From Gloeocapsa sp. PCC 7428 (GTDB lineage: Bacteria; Cyanobacteriota; Cyanobacteriia; Cyanobacteriales; Chroococcidiopsidaceae), in contig NC_019745.1 in assembly GCF_000317555.1 (NCBI RefSeq), forward strand, positions 1,240,001 through 1,304,000: 64,000 nt of DNA, in the 5' to 3' direction. The translations under genes and the position numbers were made by a program. Below the pieces are notes generated by a model. The model did no database searches. It was not told where the DNA came from and saw only the letters and a program-made list of their open reading frames with translations. Positions 18,167-28,466 of this stretch are shown piece after piece (positions within the stretch are counted from its first letter, which is position 1; each line of letters begins with the position of its first letter).

Positions 18167-19213
18167 ATGACTTCGAGTAAGGTTTCTGCGATTGCGAATT
18201 GGGGCTGGCTGAATCGGTTATTTGATAGCGAAACGGTTGTTTATGTGGTCAAGCGGCTACTACAGGCACTCCTGACGTTGTTACTCGCATCAGCACTTTC
18301 CTTTTTTATTATTCAGTTGGCTCCTGGCGATTATCTCGATACGCTAAGGCAAAATCCGCAAATTTCGCCCGAACGCATCGAGGAACTACGACAGCAGTTT
18401 GGTTTAGATCGCTCGTGGCTCGAGCAGTACGGACGTTGGCTGTGGCGGATCGTGACGCAAGGCGATTTTGGGACAAGTTTTGTTTATCAACGCTCGGTGG
18501 CTTCGTTATTGTGGGAGCGCATTGGCGCGACGTTGTTACTCGCGATCGCCTCGCTCGTTCTGACGTGGGCGATCGCCATTCCGCTGGGAATTGTAGCCGC
18601 AGTCAAACAAAATCATTGGAGCGATCGCTTGTTACAAGTTATCAGCTACACAGGACAAGGTTTTCCTAGCTTTATCACTGCGCTTTTACTTCTCATTTTT
18701 GCCCAAAATACTTCGCCCCTCTTCCCTGTGGGTGGAATGACAAGTATTAACCATGCTGACTTTTCGCCATTTGGCAGAATTTTGGATGTTGCTTGGCACA
18801 TGATCCTCCCCACGATCGCATTAAGCATCACCAGTTTTGCGGGTTTGCAACGCATCACGCGGGGTGAGTTACTCGATGTTTTGCGACAAGACTACATTCA
18901 AACGGCCCGGGCTAAAGGCTTGCCAGAAAACCGCGTCATCTATGTTCATGCGTTACGCAATGCGGTGAACCCATTGATTACAATTCTCGGTTTTGAACTC
19001 GCTAGTTTATTGAGCGGTGCATTTATTGCCGAATTTTTCTTTAATTGGCCTGGTTTGGGGCGCTTAATTCTGCAAGCGGTTTTGGCGCAGGACTTGTATC
19101 TAGTCATGGCAAGCTTAACAATGGGCGCAGTGATGCTCATTGCCGGTAACTTGATTGCCGACCTACTGCTGAAAGCCGTAGATCCCAGAATTCGTTTAGA
19201 GAATATTAATTAA
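18167..19213 (+). CDS. ABC transporter permease, OppB/DppB type
   Basis: The 348-residue inner-membrane permease is of the peptide/nickel importer class. The N-terminal OppB-like region contains FFIIQLAPGDYLDTLRQNP, the large periplasmic loop includes GDFGTSFVYQ, and the EAA coupling loop reads RQDYIQTARAKGLPENRV. No partner permease, ATPase or binding protein is adjacent, so it must work with subunits encoded elsewhere. Substrate cannot be inferred. It begins 50 bp after apt. Confidence 0.85.
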   Translation: MTSSKVSAIANWGWLNRLFDSETVVYVVKRLLQALLTLLLASALSFFIIQLAPGDYLDTLRQNPQISPERIEELRQQFGLDRSWLEQYGRWLWRIVTQGDFGTSFVYQRSVASLLWERIGATLLLAIASLVLTWAIAIPLGIVAAVKQNHWSDRLLQVISYTGQGFPSFITALLLLIFAQNTSPLFPVGGMTSINHADFSPFGRILDVAWHMILPTIALSITSFAGLQRITRGELLDVLRQDYIQTARAKGLPENRVIYVHALRNAVNPLITILGFELASLLSGAFIAEFFFNWPGLGRLILQAVLAQDLYLVMASLTMGAVMLIAGNLIADLLLKAVDPRIRLENIN

Positions 19214-19271
19214 ACCAAACTAGAGTCAGGAGTTAAAAATAATCTGAGATAGCTCCTGAGGTTTTCTGCTT

Positions 19272-19565
19272 ATGTCACAAATATATTATTTAATCCGCTC
19301 CAGAGCCGATGGACGTTATCTTGTCGCTCATCCTCAAATTGCGACTGAAGCTACAAAAAAAGATGGCTATTTGTTAATGTTTCGCGAAGATTTTGACGCA
19401 CTTAGCTATCTCAATACGCATGGTGCAGACGTAGCAGAGCAATTTGCTGTAGAATCAGTTGCTGGTAGTCAAGTTAAAAGCCTACTTCAAAGATGGGGTT
19501 TTGTCGGTGTCGGTATTGTGCAAGATCCTTTACTACCAAAAGTAGACTTTTTAACTCATTTTTAG
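19272..19565 (+). CDS. small conserved cyanobacterial protein, unknown function
   Basis: The 97-residue soluble protein (starting SQIYYLIRSRADGRYLVAHP) has a mixed alpha/beta composition and no recognisable motif, signal peptide or cysteine. It follows the permease gene by 58 bp on the same strand. I recognise it only as a conserved hypothetical type. Confidence 0.6.
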   Translation: MSQIYYLIRSRADGRYLVAHPQIATEATKKDGYLLMFREDFDALSYLNTHGADVAEQFAVESVAGSQVKSLLQRWGFVGVGIVQDPLLPKVDFLTHF

Positions 19566-19720
19566 GCTACAACTTGGTGATTAACATATCTATCTCGCTG
19601 TAGATGTATCTAAATGAACATTTCAAGATACAACTACAAGTAGTTGTATAGGATTCTGCTTAGTCTTATCCTGTTAATAACCTAGTAATGGTCAATTGCT
19701 ATAACCAGGAGAAACTTGGT

Positions 19721-20098
19721 ATGCGCTCTATTCGTTTCAAATTTTCTGCTTTGCGTCCAGTCCGTGTTTTGCTAGCTCTGTGTGCTTGTGTTTTTCTAGT
19801 TTTATCTAGTGCTACACCTGCTTTAAGTGGTACAGAGACTCCACAACCAAATGCTGCTCCATCCGCGCCCCAGCAAGGTGAGGCGAATCTGACAGCAATC
19901 GAAAAGGAAGCACAGAAAGCAGTTTTAGACGATCCCTATTCTCGTAAAGAAACGCAAGTTAAAGCCAATGAAGGTCTTAATGAAATTCAAGGCGCTGCTG
20001 ACGCAGAAAAAATGAGTCGTCCAGACAACGCTCAGGCGACATCAGTTGAGGAAAATTCTAAGAGTTTCCTCGAAGCCTTGACTGGAAAGAAAAAGTAA
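19721..20098 (+). CDS. small exported protein of the 'low temperature-induced' type
   Basis: Starting at ATG 19721, after AGGAG at a good distance, the protein is about 125 residues. A signal peptide (RPVRVLLALCACVFLVLSSATPALSG) is followed by a charged helical region with the family-like segments EANLTAIEKEAQKAVL and EGLNEIQGAADAEKMSRPDNA. Cyanobacterial proteins with this layout are annotated as low-temperature-induced proteins; their role is unknown. An upstream in-frame start at 19688 is rejected. A strong palindrome follows the gene. Confidence 0.65.
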   Translation: MRSIRFKFSALRPVRVLLALCACVFLVLSSATPALSGTETPQPNAAPSAPQQGEANLTAIEKEAQKAVLDDPYSRKETQVKANEGLNEIQGAADAEKMSRPDNAQATSVEENSKSFLEALTGKKK

Positions 20099-20141
20099 CC
20101 TTTGAGATTAGTTAGTTCTTAGTTGTTAATACTTCATAATA

Positions 20142-20165
20142 AAAGGGTAGAAATTTCTACCCTTT
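20142..20165 (+). terminator. perfect 24-bp palindrome, terminator of the small exported protein gene
   Basis: AAAGGGTAGAAA is followed directly by its reverse complement TTTCTACCCTTT, then CTTTAAT. It lies 44 bp after the stop codon between convergent genes. Confidence 0.6.
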
Positions 20166-20187
20166 CTTTAATGTTGGTTAACGCAAT

Positions 20188-20222
20188 AAAAAAGGGTTAA
20201 CCTCACAATTCTTGGTCAACCC
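20188..20222 (-). terminator. Rho-independent terminator of the DUF1257 gene
   Basis: Read on the minus strand, GGGTTGACC and GGTTAACCC form a 9-bp stem with one mismatch around an 11-nt loop, followed by six T residues. It lies about 27 bp after the stop of the DUF1257 gene. Confidence 0.75.
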
Positions 20223-20248
20223 GCATACTTGGGAACGCGCTGTATAAG

Positions 20249-20599
20249 CTATTGCAATACCAATTTAACATTGGCATTTTGCAAACCACGCTGCTTAACT
20301 TCAGCTAAAGTTTTGTTAACAGCATACTTTTGGTTAATTGAGTTGATTAACTCAGTTTGATTGTGCTTCTTAGCAACGCCCCAAAGGTCAGCAATCAAAT
20401 CGAACGAACCATCGCTATTGCGGGACCAACCAAGGTCATACTCACCTTCTAATACTGCAACTAAGTCGGCACGAACACGCTGACCATTGTATCCGCGTAC
20501 ATCGGCTTCAGTTTTGGTAGTAATACCCAAGTCGCGTAGAGAAGCCTTGAGGATTTCTACATCAGTAATTTTGGTGCGTAGGGTGCTAAAGTGAGACAT
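20249..20599 (-). CDS. DUF1257 family protein (Ycf35-like)
   Basis: The 116-residue protein opens with SHFSTLRTKITDVEILKASL and contains VRGYNGQRVRADLVAVLEGEYDLGW, the features of DUF1257/Ycf35, a family encoded in cyanobacteria and red-lineage plastids. Function is not established. A perfect AGGAGG Shine-Dalgarno sequence precedes the ATG, so translation is probably strong. It lies about 150 bp downstream of ycf46 on the same strand and has its own terminator. Confidence 0.85.
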   Translation of the reverse strand: MSHFSTLRTKITDVEILKASLRDLGITTKTEADVRGYNGQRVRADLVAVLEGEYDLGWSRNSDGSFDLIADLWGVAKKHNQTELINSINQKYAVNKTLAEVKQRGLQNANVKLVLQ

Positions 20600-20748
20600 T
20601 TTAGTTTCCTCCTAAAGGGAAAATTGAGAAAAACAACGTTTGGGATCAGATGGGACCGCGAGCCTTTTGGGAAGTTTGTATTCGCGGCTTTTGACTAAAC
20701 TGCTAGCATTTGCTAGCCTTTGCTCCTGTTGGTAGCAGGAGAAAGCTT

Positions 20749-22260
20749 TTAAAACTCCATTCGCTGATACTCAGCAACGGAGGCTGCTGCGGGTCTGGCA
20801 CGCTGCCTAGCCCAATCTCTGAGGGCTGTGACCTGTTCGGTCATGGTGCGCGATAGTGGCAACGTCGCTTTTATCGCAGCAATAATATCTAATTGCGTAA
20901 ACTCGCGGTCTTGCGCAAAGGCTTCGTACATCGCAGCAACTAACGCTTGCTCGATTTCTGCACCTGAAAAGCCGTCAGCTACTTTGGCAAGTTGTTCAAG
21001 GTCAAATCGCGAAATGTCGCGTTTACGCTTGACAAGGTGGATTTGGAAGATTTCTTTACGCTCTTCAGCATTAGGAAGATCGACAAAGAAAATTTCATCA
21101 AAACGACCTTTTCTTAAAAATTCACCAGGTAGACGTTCCACTCGGTTAGCGGTTGCCATGACAAACACTGGAGAAGTTTTTTCTTGCATCCAGGTTAAGA
21201 ACGAACCAAAAATTCGACTTGATGTTCCGCCGTCTGAATCAGCAGATCCGGTACCACCCGCGAAGGCTTTATCGAGTTCGTCTATGAAGAGAATTGCTGG
21301 CGAAATCGATTCTGCTGTCTTTAAGGCATTGCGTAAGTTAGCTTCGGATCGACCTACCATCGAGCCGTCATAGACTCTACCCATATCGAGGCGGAGTAGT
21401 GGTAAACCCCAAAGTCGAGATGTTGTTTTAGCAATGAGTGACTTACCGCAACCAGGGACACCAAGAATCAACATTCCTTTCGGTTGAGGGAGTCCGTACT
21501 CGCGCGCTCTTTCGGTAAAGGCGTTTGAGCGTTGTTTTAGCCAACGTTTGAGTTCTTCTAAGCCACCAACAGCCTCTAGCGTTTCGTCTTCCTCGATAAA
21601 TTCTAAAATACCGTTACGGCGAATTAACTGCTTTTTCTCTGATAAAACGATATCTACTTCGTTCTCGGTCAGTTGACCTTTGGTATAAACTTGAGCCTTA
21701 CGGTAAACTTTCTCGGCTTCGTCGCGCGTTAAACCCAAAGCCGCTTTGAGAAGTTTTTCTCTTGCCTCGGTACTTAACCGCCGGTTTCGGCTTTGCTCTA
21801 ACTGCCGAGATAGCACGTCGTTAAGCTCGGTCATGTCGGGGAGCGCAAAGTCAAGAACGACGACTTCTTTTTCTAACTCGATGGGGATTTGCTGTAATGG
21901 CGACATCAAAATTATGGTTTTCTGCGTGCCCTTGAAGCTAGCGATCGCATCTCTTAACCATCGTGTTGTTGCGGGCGAATCGATAAAAGGATGTAAATCT
22001 TTGAAAATAAATATGCTTGCTTCGCGTTGGCGAATGACCCATTCGATCGCGGCTTCTGGCGATACGGTATTGTGTTGCGTAATATTCCGGGGTTGACCAT
22101 ACTCAACAATACCGTGGGTAACAGTCCAGACAAAGATTCGCCGTTGGGGTCGCGTTTGGGCGATCATCGATATTGCCTGCTCAGCCCGTTCTTCCTCGGA
22201 GGTCACAAGGTAGATTAGAGGGTATTGAGCTTGTATTAAGACGTTTAGCTCTTCTTTCAT
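20749..22260 (-). CDS. ycf46: AAA+ ATPase Ycf46
   Basis: The 503-residue protein has a degenerate ATPase-like N-terminal half (LIYLVTSEEERAEQAI; IFIFKDLHPFI) and a C-terminal AAA+ module with Walker A GVPGCGKS (267-274), Walker B FIDELD (325-330) and the arginine-finger region FLRKGRFDE. This matches Ycf46, a cyanobacterial and plastid AAA protein linked in published work to regulation of photosynthesis and CO2 utilisation. It is soluble. The DUF1257 gene follows it. Confidence 0.9.
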   Translation of the reverse strand: MKEELNVLIQAQYPLIYLVTSEEERAEQAISMIAQTRPQRRIFVWTVTHGIVEYGQPRNITQHNTVSPEAAIEWVIRQREASIFIFKDLHPFIDSPATTRWLRDAIASFKGTQKTIILMSPLQQIPIELEKEVVVLDFALPDMTELNDVLSRQLEQSRNRRLSTEAREKLLKAALGLTRDEAEKVYRKAQVYTKGQLTENEVDIVLSEKKQLIRRNGILEFIEEDETLEAVGGLEELKRWLKQRSNAFTERAREYGLPQPKGMLILGVPGCGKSLIAKTTSRLWGLPLLRLDMGRVYDGSMVGRSEANLRNALKTAESISPAILFIDELDKAFAGGTGSADSDGGTSSRIFGSFLTWMQEKTSPVFVMATANRVERLPGEFLRKGRFDEIFFVDLPNAEERKEIFQIHLVKRKRDISRFDLEQLAKVADGFSGAEIEQALVAAMYEAFAQDREFTQLDIIAAIKATLPLSRTMTEQVTALRDWARQRARPAAASVAEYQRMEF

Positions 22261-22333
22261 TGCCGACGACCTACTTGGAACCTTAGTTGATGCAGACAGA
22301 CTTTTGATAAAAATTCGTACTAGGATTGAATTC

Positions 22334-22702
22334 TTAGCAAGGAACTAATTCTTCGCCCTGCGGACTCGTTCCTACTTGAGGAACCTGTTCTACGGGGACT
22401 TCTTCCCGAACTCCAGGTTGTTCGCCTACTGGAACCATTTCTCCGTCTCGCATTACAAGCGCCGTTTCACATTCAGGGCAGTTGTATAAGCGATGGTTTC
22501 TACCGTGGTTTGCTTCTGTTTCTTCTACTACTTCAGAATGATTGAGATAGAAGATCAGAGCTTTTTCGGCGATGTCGGACATTGGTTCTGAATCGATTGC
22601 GGCTCGAATTTTGAGTTTTCGATGCAATTCTGGCGACAAATACAAAGTAACTTTTTGCTTAGCTTGCATATAACTTTTGAGTGGTCTTACCCGGGTATGC
22701 AT
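22334..22702 (-). CDS. ribbon-helix-helix-like small protein with a CxxC motif
   Basis: The N-terminal half (QKVTLYLSPELHRKLKIRAA and SDIAEKALIFYL) has the beta-strand/helix/helix pattern of CopG/Arc-type DNA-binding or antitoxin proteins. A zinc-ribbon-like YNCPECETALVMRDG segment follows, then an acidic Pro/Val/Glu-rich tail ending in Cys. No toxin gene adjoins it. A start at the second methionine (22669) is possible. It lies 73 bp upstream of ycf46 on the same strand. Role unknown; a regulator is the simplest guess. Confidence 0.6.
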   Translation of the reverse strand: MHTRVRPLKSYMQAKQKVTLYLSPELHRKLKIRAAIDSEPMSDIAEKALIFYLNHSEVVEETEANHGRNHRLYNCPECETALVMRDGEMVPVGEQPGVREEVPVEQVPQVGTSPQGEELVPC

Positions 22703-24217
<1,515 letters not shown>

Positions 24218-24300
24218 TCAGGAGTTAATCGTCAGTGGTCAGTAGTAACTTATCGCTGACAACTGACAGCCAAAAAATAACAACTGACAACCTACAACCT
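24218..24300. repeat. short tandem-like repeats between sqdB and sqdX
   Basis: Variants of GTCAGTGGTCAGTAG and AACAACTGACAA are repeated in both orientations. This is the type of short repeated intergenic sequence common in cyanobacteria. It lies within the sqdB-sqdX transcript. Confidence 0.6.
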
Positions 24301-25437
24301 ATGCGAATCGCCTTATTTACAGAAACCTTTTTACCCAAGGTCGATGGTATTGTCACGCGCTTAAGTCATACCATCGACCATCTCCAGCGTAACGGCAATC
24401 AAGTCATGGTATTTGCCCCCGAGGGCGGAATTGCGGAATACAAAGGCGCGAAAGTTCATGGTATCTCAGGCTTTCCCTTGCCACTGTATCCAGAGTTGAA
24501 ATTAGCACTGCCTCGACCCGCGATTGGTCATGCGCTAGAGAACTTTCAGCCAGATATTATTCATGTTGTGAATCCAGCCGTTTTAGGCTTAGCTGGGTTG
24601 TTTTATGGCAAAGCGCTCAAAATTCCCTTAGTCGCTTCTTACCACACGCATTTGCCACAATATCTACAGCACTATGGCTTGGGAATGCTAGAAGGCTTGC
24701 TGTGGGAATTGCTCAAGACGGGGCACAACCAAGCAGAAATTAATTTATGTACTTCAACTGCGATGATGCAGGAGCTAGCTGCACATGGTATTGAACGCAT
24801 AGCATTGTGGCAGCGGGGTGTCGATACAGAATTATTTCATCCTGACCAAGCAAGTAGAGAAATGCGATCGCACCTCAGCCAAGGTCATCCTGACAGTCCA
24901 CTACTACTTTATGTCGGGCGTTTGTCGGCAGAAAAAGAAATTGAGCGGATCAAAGCAATCTTGACAGCAATTCCTGAAGCCCGTTTAGCATTAGTTGGTG
25001 ATGGACCACACCGCACTGCATTAGAGAAGCATTTTGCTCAAACACCAACGCATTTTGTGGGTTATCTGACTGGCAAAGATTTAGCAGCGGCGTTTGCTTC
25101 AGCAGACGCGTTTATTTTTCCTTCGCGGACAGAAACGCTAGGATTAGTACTACTAGAAGCTATGGCAGCAGGTTGTCCGGTTGTGGCAGCCAATTCAGGT
25201 GGTATTCCCGATATTGTGACTTCCGGCGTCAACGGTTATTTATTCGTGCCTGATGCGGATGATGCAGGCGCGATCGCGGCTACAAGACACCTATTAGAAC
25301 AAACACAAGAGCGAGAAACCATTCGGCAAAATGCCCGTAAAGAGGCAGAACGTTGGGGCTGGGGAGCAGCGACGCGCCAGCTACAAGACTACTATGCGAG
25401 CGTGTCGTCGCGGAAGTTAGCTAGCGTAACCCGCTAA
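24301..25437 (+). CDS. sqdX: sulfoquinovosyldiacylglycerol synthase (GT4 glycosyltransferase) SqdX
   Basis: SqdX transfers sulfoquinovose from UDP-sulfoquinovose to diacylglycerol, the last step of SQDG synthesis. Starting at ATG 24301 the protein is 378 residues and opens with RIALFTETFLPKVDGIVTRL, as in the family. The GT-B C-terminal half shows YVGRLSAEKEI and the nucleotide-sugar motif SRTETLGLVLLEAMAAG. An upstream in-frame start at 24235 falls within repeats and is rejected. Context with sqdB makes the call firm. Confidence 0.94.
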   Translation: MRIALFTETFLPKVDGIVTRLSHTIDHLQRNGNQVMVFAPEGGIAEYKGAKVHGISGFPLPLYPELKLALPRPAIGHALENFQPDIIHVVNPAVLGLAGLFYGKALKIPLVASYHTHLPQYLQHYGLGMLEGLLWELLKTGHNQAEINLCTSTAMMQELAAHGIERIALWQRGVDTELFHPDQASREMRSHLSQGHPDSPLLLYVGRLSAEKEIERIKAILTAIPEARLALVGDGPHRTALEKHFAQTPTHFVGYLTGKDLAAAFASADAFIFPSRTETLGLVLLEAMAAGCPVVAANSGGIPDIVTSGVNGYLFVPDADDAGAIAATRHLLEQTQERETIRQNARKEAERWGWGAATRQLQDYYASVSSRKLASVTR

Positions 25438-25449
25438 GCCAAAATTCGC

Positions 25450-25713
25450 CTACGCTGGCGGATTCTCGTCATCCTCTTGAAAGGGGCTTTCTCCAATACC
25501 CAGTTGCTTTTTCGTGCGTTTGAGATCCTTCCAAAGCGCATGAATTTGCTTATAAGACTCCTCAGGAGATAGTTTCCCAGCCGTTTCTAGATTACATATG
25601 TAGCTGACGCGCTGGGCAAACTCTTGTAGGTTGGCATTGAAAACCAGGTTCTCTGGCTTAACTTTGCCATAGTAGCGACTGCGCGGATAGAGAAATTCGG
25701 ATTGATTCGCCAT
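25450..25713 (-). CDS. small conserved cyanobacterial protein (DUF7219-like)
   Basis: The 87-residue soluble protein begins ANQSEFLYPRSRYYGKVKPE and continues with the helical core LQEFAQRVSYICNLETAGKL. I recognise it as a conserved cyanobacterial family without known function, probably DUF7219. I use the ATG at 25713; the frame remains open upstream to 25791, but that part is unlike the family. It converges on sqdX with a 12-bp gap. Confidence 0.65.
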   Translation of the reverse strand: MANQSEFLYPRSRYYGKVKPENLVFNANLQEFAQRVSYICNLETAGKLSPEESYKQIHALWKDLKRTKKQLGIGESPFQEDDENPPA

Positions 25714-26022
25714 CGCAGATCCAGTTTTATGAAACGCCCTTATTGATCTAACACCAAGCAATATAAACAGCAATACGTATTTTGCCGACAACTTTTAAGA
25801 TGGCGGCTACCACTTGTAGTTAGATTTTAATCGATTCTATCTAGTGTATCGTTGATTTGTTAACCTTTACTTAACCAACACTTAACTTCACTTTAGCGTG
25901 GCGGCTGAAGTCGCAGCTTGAAAACGAAATCCACCTACGTGGACTTAATAGAAGAATGAGCGTTGTAAAAATTGTTAAGGTTAAGTGTCAGGGTTAAGAA
26001 AATCACCCTAATCTCTTCTTCA
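25714..26022. other. intergenic region between DUF7219-like gene and radA
   Basis: Holds composite hairpin repeat copy 3 (25899-25946). Nothing else is evident. Confidence 0.5.
25899..25946. repeat. composite hairpin repeat, copy 3
   Basis: GCGGCTGAAGTCGC (25901-25914) is followed by TCCACCTACGTGGA (25930-25943), a one-base variant of the central palindrome. Confidence 0.75.
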
Positions 26023-27537
26023 TTACTCCTCATCAAGTAAAACCGAGTCTTGCAGGTGTTGCGGGGGAATAGCCGCAATAATTGCATCAAGAACTTTCGC
26101 CACAGGAATAATTTCCAAATTGACATCGGGGAGGTTTTGCCCTTTGGGAACGATCGCGCGTTTGAAACCCAGTTTAGCGGCTTCTTTGAGGCGGAGTTCC
26201 ATTTGTGAAACGGCTCGTAATTGCCCACCCAAGCCAACCTCACCGATTAAAACTGTCCCTGGATCGACGACGCGATCGCGAAACGAGGCGACGACAGCGA
26301 TCGCCACACCAAGATCTACAGCGGGTTCTTCAACACTCAAACCACCCGCAGATGCAACGTAGCTGTCTAGCTTAGATAGCGGAATACCGACACGTTTTTC
26401 TAAAACGGCAAGAATTTGTAACAAACGGTTGTAATCGACACCTGTTGTCGATCGGCGCGGGGAAGCATAGCTTGTGGGACTTACCAAAGCTTGCAACTCG
26501 ACAACAATCGGGCGCGTTCCTTCGCACGCGACAACGATCGCGGTGCCTGGTGCAGGTTCATCACGATTTCCTAAAAATAACTCAGATGGATTCGGAACTT
26601 CGCGTAAACCACGATCGATCATTTCAAAGATGCCGATTTCATGCGTTGCACCAAAGCGATTTTTAACAGTTCTTAAAAGTCGATGCGAGGCGAAGCGATC
26701 GCCTTCAAAATACAAAACAGTATCGACTAAATGTTCTAAAACTTTAGGTCCTGCTATTGCTCCTTCTTTAGTGACATGACCCACAATTAACATTGTCACG
26801 TCGTCGCGTTTTGCGACTTGCATCAAAGCTGCGGTACATTCGCGTACTTGTGCAACTGAACCTGGTGCTGAAGTGAGTGCGGGAAAATAAACTGTTTGAA
26901 TGCTATCGATGACAGCAACATTCGGTTTAAGTGAGTCAATTTCTCTTAAAATTTCTTCAAGATCTGTCTCAGGTAAAACATATAAATCGGCACCAACAGC
27001 GATTTCAGTTGCCGCAGAATTAGGCTGTGGTAAATTAATATTTGCCTCGTCGTTATTTGAGTCATTGACTGGTTTCGCAACTCCTAAACGCGAAGCGCGC
27101 AGCTTTACTTGTTGTCCTGATTCTTCGCCGCAAACATAAAGTATGCGATATTTTTGTGCGAGTTGATTAGAAACTTGCAACAAGAGAGTTGATTTCCCAA
27201 TTCCAGGATCGCCGCCGATGAGTACTAAAGACCCAGGAACAATACCGCCGCCCAAAACTCGGTCGAGTTCGCCATAGCCAGAAACCCAACGCATTACTTG
27301 GCGATCGCTAATTTGGGCAAAGGTGAGCGAAGCTCTTGGTTTCGCTGGTTTAGCTGCCGATTTATTATTACTTCGTGCAAGTTGTAAGCCACCACGACTG
27401 GGTAAAGTTGCTGATGTTGTAGACTCGATTTGTTCTTCTAAAGAATTATAAGTTCCGCAGGCGGGGCACTTGCCAAACCACTGCGGAGACTCTGCACCAC
27501 ATTCATTGCATACGTAATAAGTTCGAGGCTTTGGCAT
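26023..27537 (-). CDS. radA: DNA repair protein RadA
   Basis: RadA is a RecA-related ATPase/helicase that assists branch migration in recombinational repair. The 504-residue protein shows the N-terminal C4 zinc finger (CNECGAESPQWFGKCPACG), Walker A GDPGIGKST, the RadA signature KNRFGATHEIG and a C-terminal Lon-like domain (GGLSVEEPAVDLGVAIAV). ATG at 27537. An Asn/Asp-rich insert (about residues 157-170) is local to this lineage. Confidence 0.96.
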   Translation of the reverse strand: MPKPRTYYVCNECGAESPQWFGKCPACGTYNSLEEQIESTTSATLPSRGGLQLARSNNKSAAKPAKPRASLTFAQISDRQVMRWVSGYGELDRVLGGGIVPGSLVLIGGDPGIGKSTLLLQVSNQLAQKYRILYVCGEESGQQVKLRASRLGVAKPVNDSNNDEANINLPQPNSAATEIAVGADLYVLPETDLEEILREIDSLKPNVAVIDSIQTVYFPALTSAPGSVAQVRECTAALMQVAKRDDVTMLIVGHVTKEGAIAGPKVLEHLVDTVLYFEGDRFASHRLLRTVKNRFGATHEIGIFEMIDRGLREVPNPSELFLGNRDEPAPGTAIVVACEGTRPIVVELQALVSPTSYASPRRSTTGVDYNRLLQILAVLEKRVGIPLSKLDSYVASAGGLSVEEPAVDLGVAIAVVASFRDRVVDPGTVLIGEVGLGGQLRAVSQMELRLKEAAKLGFKRAIVPKGQNLPDVNLEIIPVAKVLDAIIAAIPPQHLQDSVLLDEE

Positions 27538-27707
27538 TGGCTATTTGTTAATTGTTAAAATATGTTTAGAGTGAAAGTTTAAAAAAGTTTGAAATCAATT
27601 TTTGGTGAAGATTTCGATATTTTTTAATACACAAATCAGCTAAAATTTTAAATTAATGGTACTAAAAATTAAGTTTCATAAAATCCAATTAAGGAGCGCG
27701 AAGAAGA

Positions 27708-28436
27708 TTGGAAAGTCATAAAGAAAAAATCTTAGTAGTAGATGACGAAGCAAGCATACGTCGTATTTTAGAAACCCGACTGTCAATGATTGGTTATGAC
27801 GTTGTTACCGCAGCTGACGGGGAAGAAGCACTCGACACATTTCGGAAAGCGCAACCCGATTTAGTTGTACTTGACGTCATGATGCCAAAGCTAGACGGCT
27901 ACGGAGTTTGTCAAGAGCTACGTAAAGAATCAGACGTCCCAATCATTATGCTAACAGCCCTGGGAGATGTCGCAGATCGCATTACAGGTTTAGAACTCGG
28001 TGCGGATGATTACGTCGTCAAACCGTTTTCGCCTAAAGAACTCGAAGCACGAATTCGTTCGGTATTGCGGCGAGTAGATAAAACGGGCGTGACAGGAATT
28101 CCGAGTTCTGGCGTGATTCACGTCGGACAATTGCGGATAGATACAAACAAACGGCAAGTTTACAAAGGAGATGAGCGGATTCGATTAACCGGAATGGAGT
28201 TTAGTTTGCTTGAGTTACTCGTAAGTCGTTCAGGCGAGGCTTTCTCACGCTCAGAGATTCTCCAAGAAGTGTGGGGTTACACCCCTGAAAGACACGTCGA
28301 TACTCGCGTAGTAGATGTTCACATTTCGCGGTTGCGTGCAAAACTAGAAGACGATCCGAGTAATCCAGAACTTATTTTGACCGCGAGAGGTACAGGGTAT
28401 TTGTTTCAACGCATTATAGAACCAGGCGAGGAGTAA
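27708..28436 (+). CDS. rpaB: OmpR-type response regulator RpaB
   Basis: RpaB (Ycf27) is the essential cyanobacterial regulator that binds HLR1 sites and controls high-light and photosystem genes. The receiver domain has the phospho-acceptor Asp56 (LDVMMPKLDGYG) and Lys in VKPFSP. The C-terminal winged helix includes EVWGYTPERHVDTRVVDVHISRLR. The N-terminus SHKEKILVVDDEASIRRIL is characteristic of the family. Translation starts at TTG 27708, with AAGGAG 11 bases upstream. Its known kinase partner NblS is encoded about 5 kb away in this window. A b6f assembly factor and a DUF456 gene follow it. Confidence 0.93.
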   Translation: MESHKEKILVVDDEASIRRILETRLSMIGYDVVTAADGEEALDTFRKAQPDLVVLDVMMPKLDGYGVCQELRKESDVPIIMLTALGDVADRITGLELGADDYVVKPFSPKELEARIRSVLRRVDKTGVTGIPSSGVIHVGQLRIDTNKRQVYKGDERIRLTGMEFSLLELLVSRSGEAFSRSEILQEVWGYTPERHVDTRVVDVHISRLRAKLEDDPSNPELILTARGTGYLFQRIIEPGEE

Positions 28437-28466
28437 CGTAAAAACTTAATTGCTCATTGCTAAACG

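Noticed and set aside
20828-21373. 181-codon plus-strand frame opposite ycf46
   Set aside because: It lies wholly antisense to the AAA+ domain and has no family features.
24235-24300. Longer N-terminus for SqdX
   Set aside because: The 22 extra codons are made of intergenic repeat sequence, and the family's conserved N-terminus starts at the ATG at 24301.
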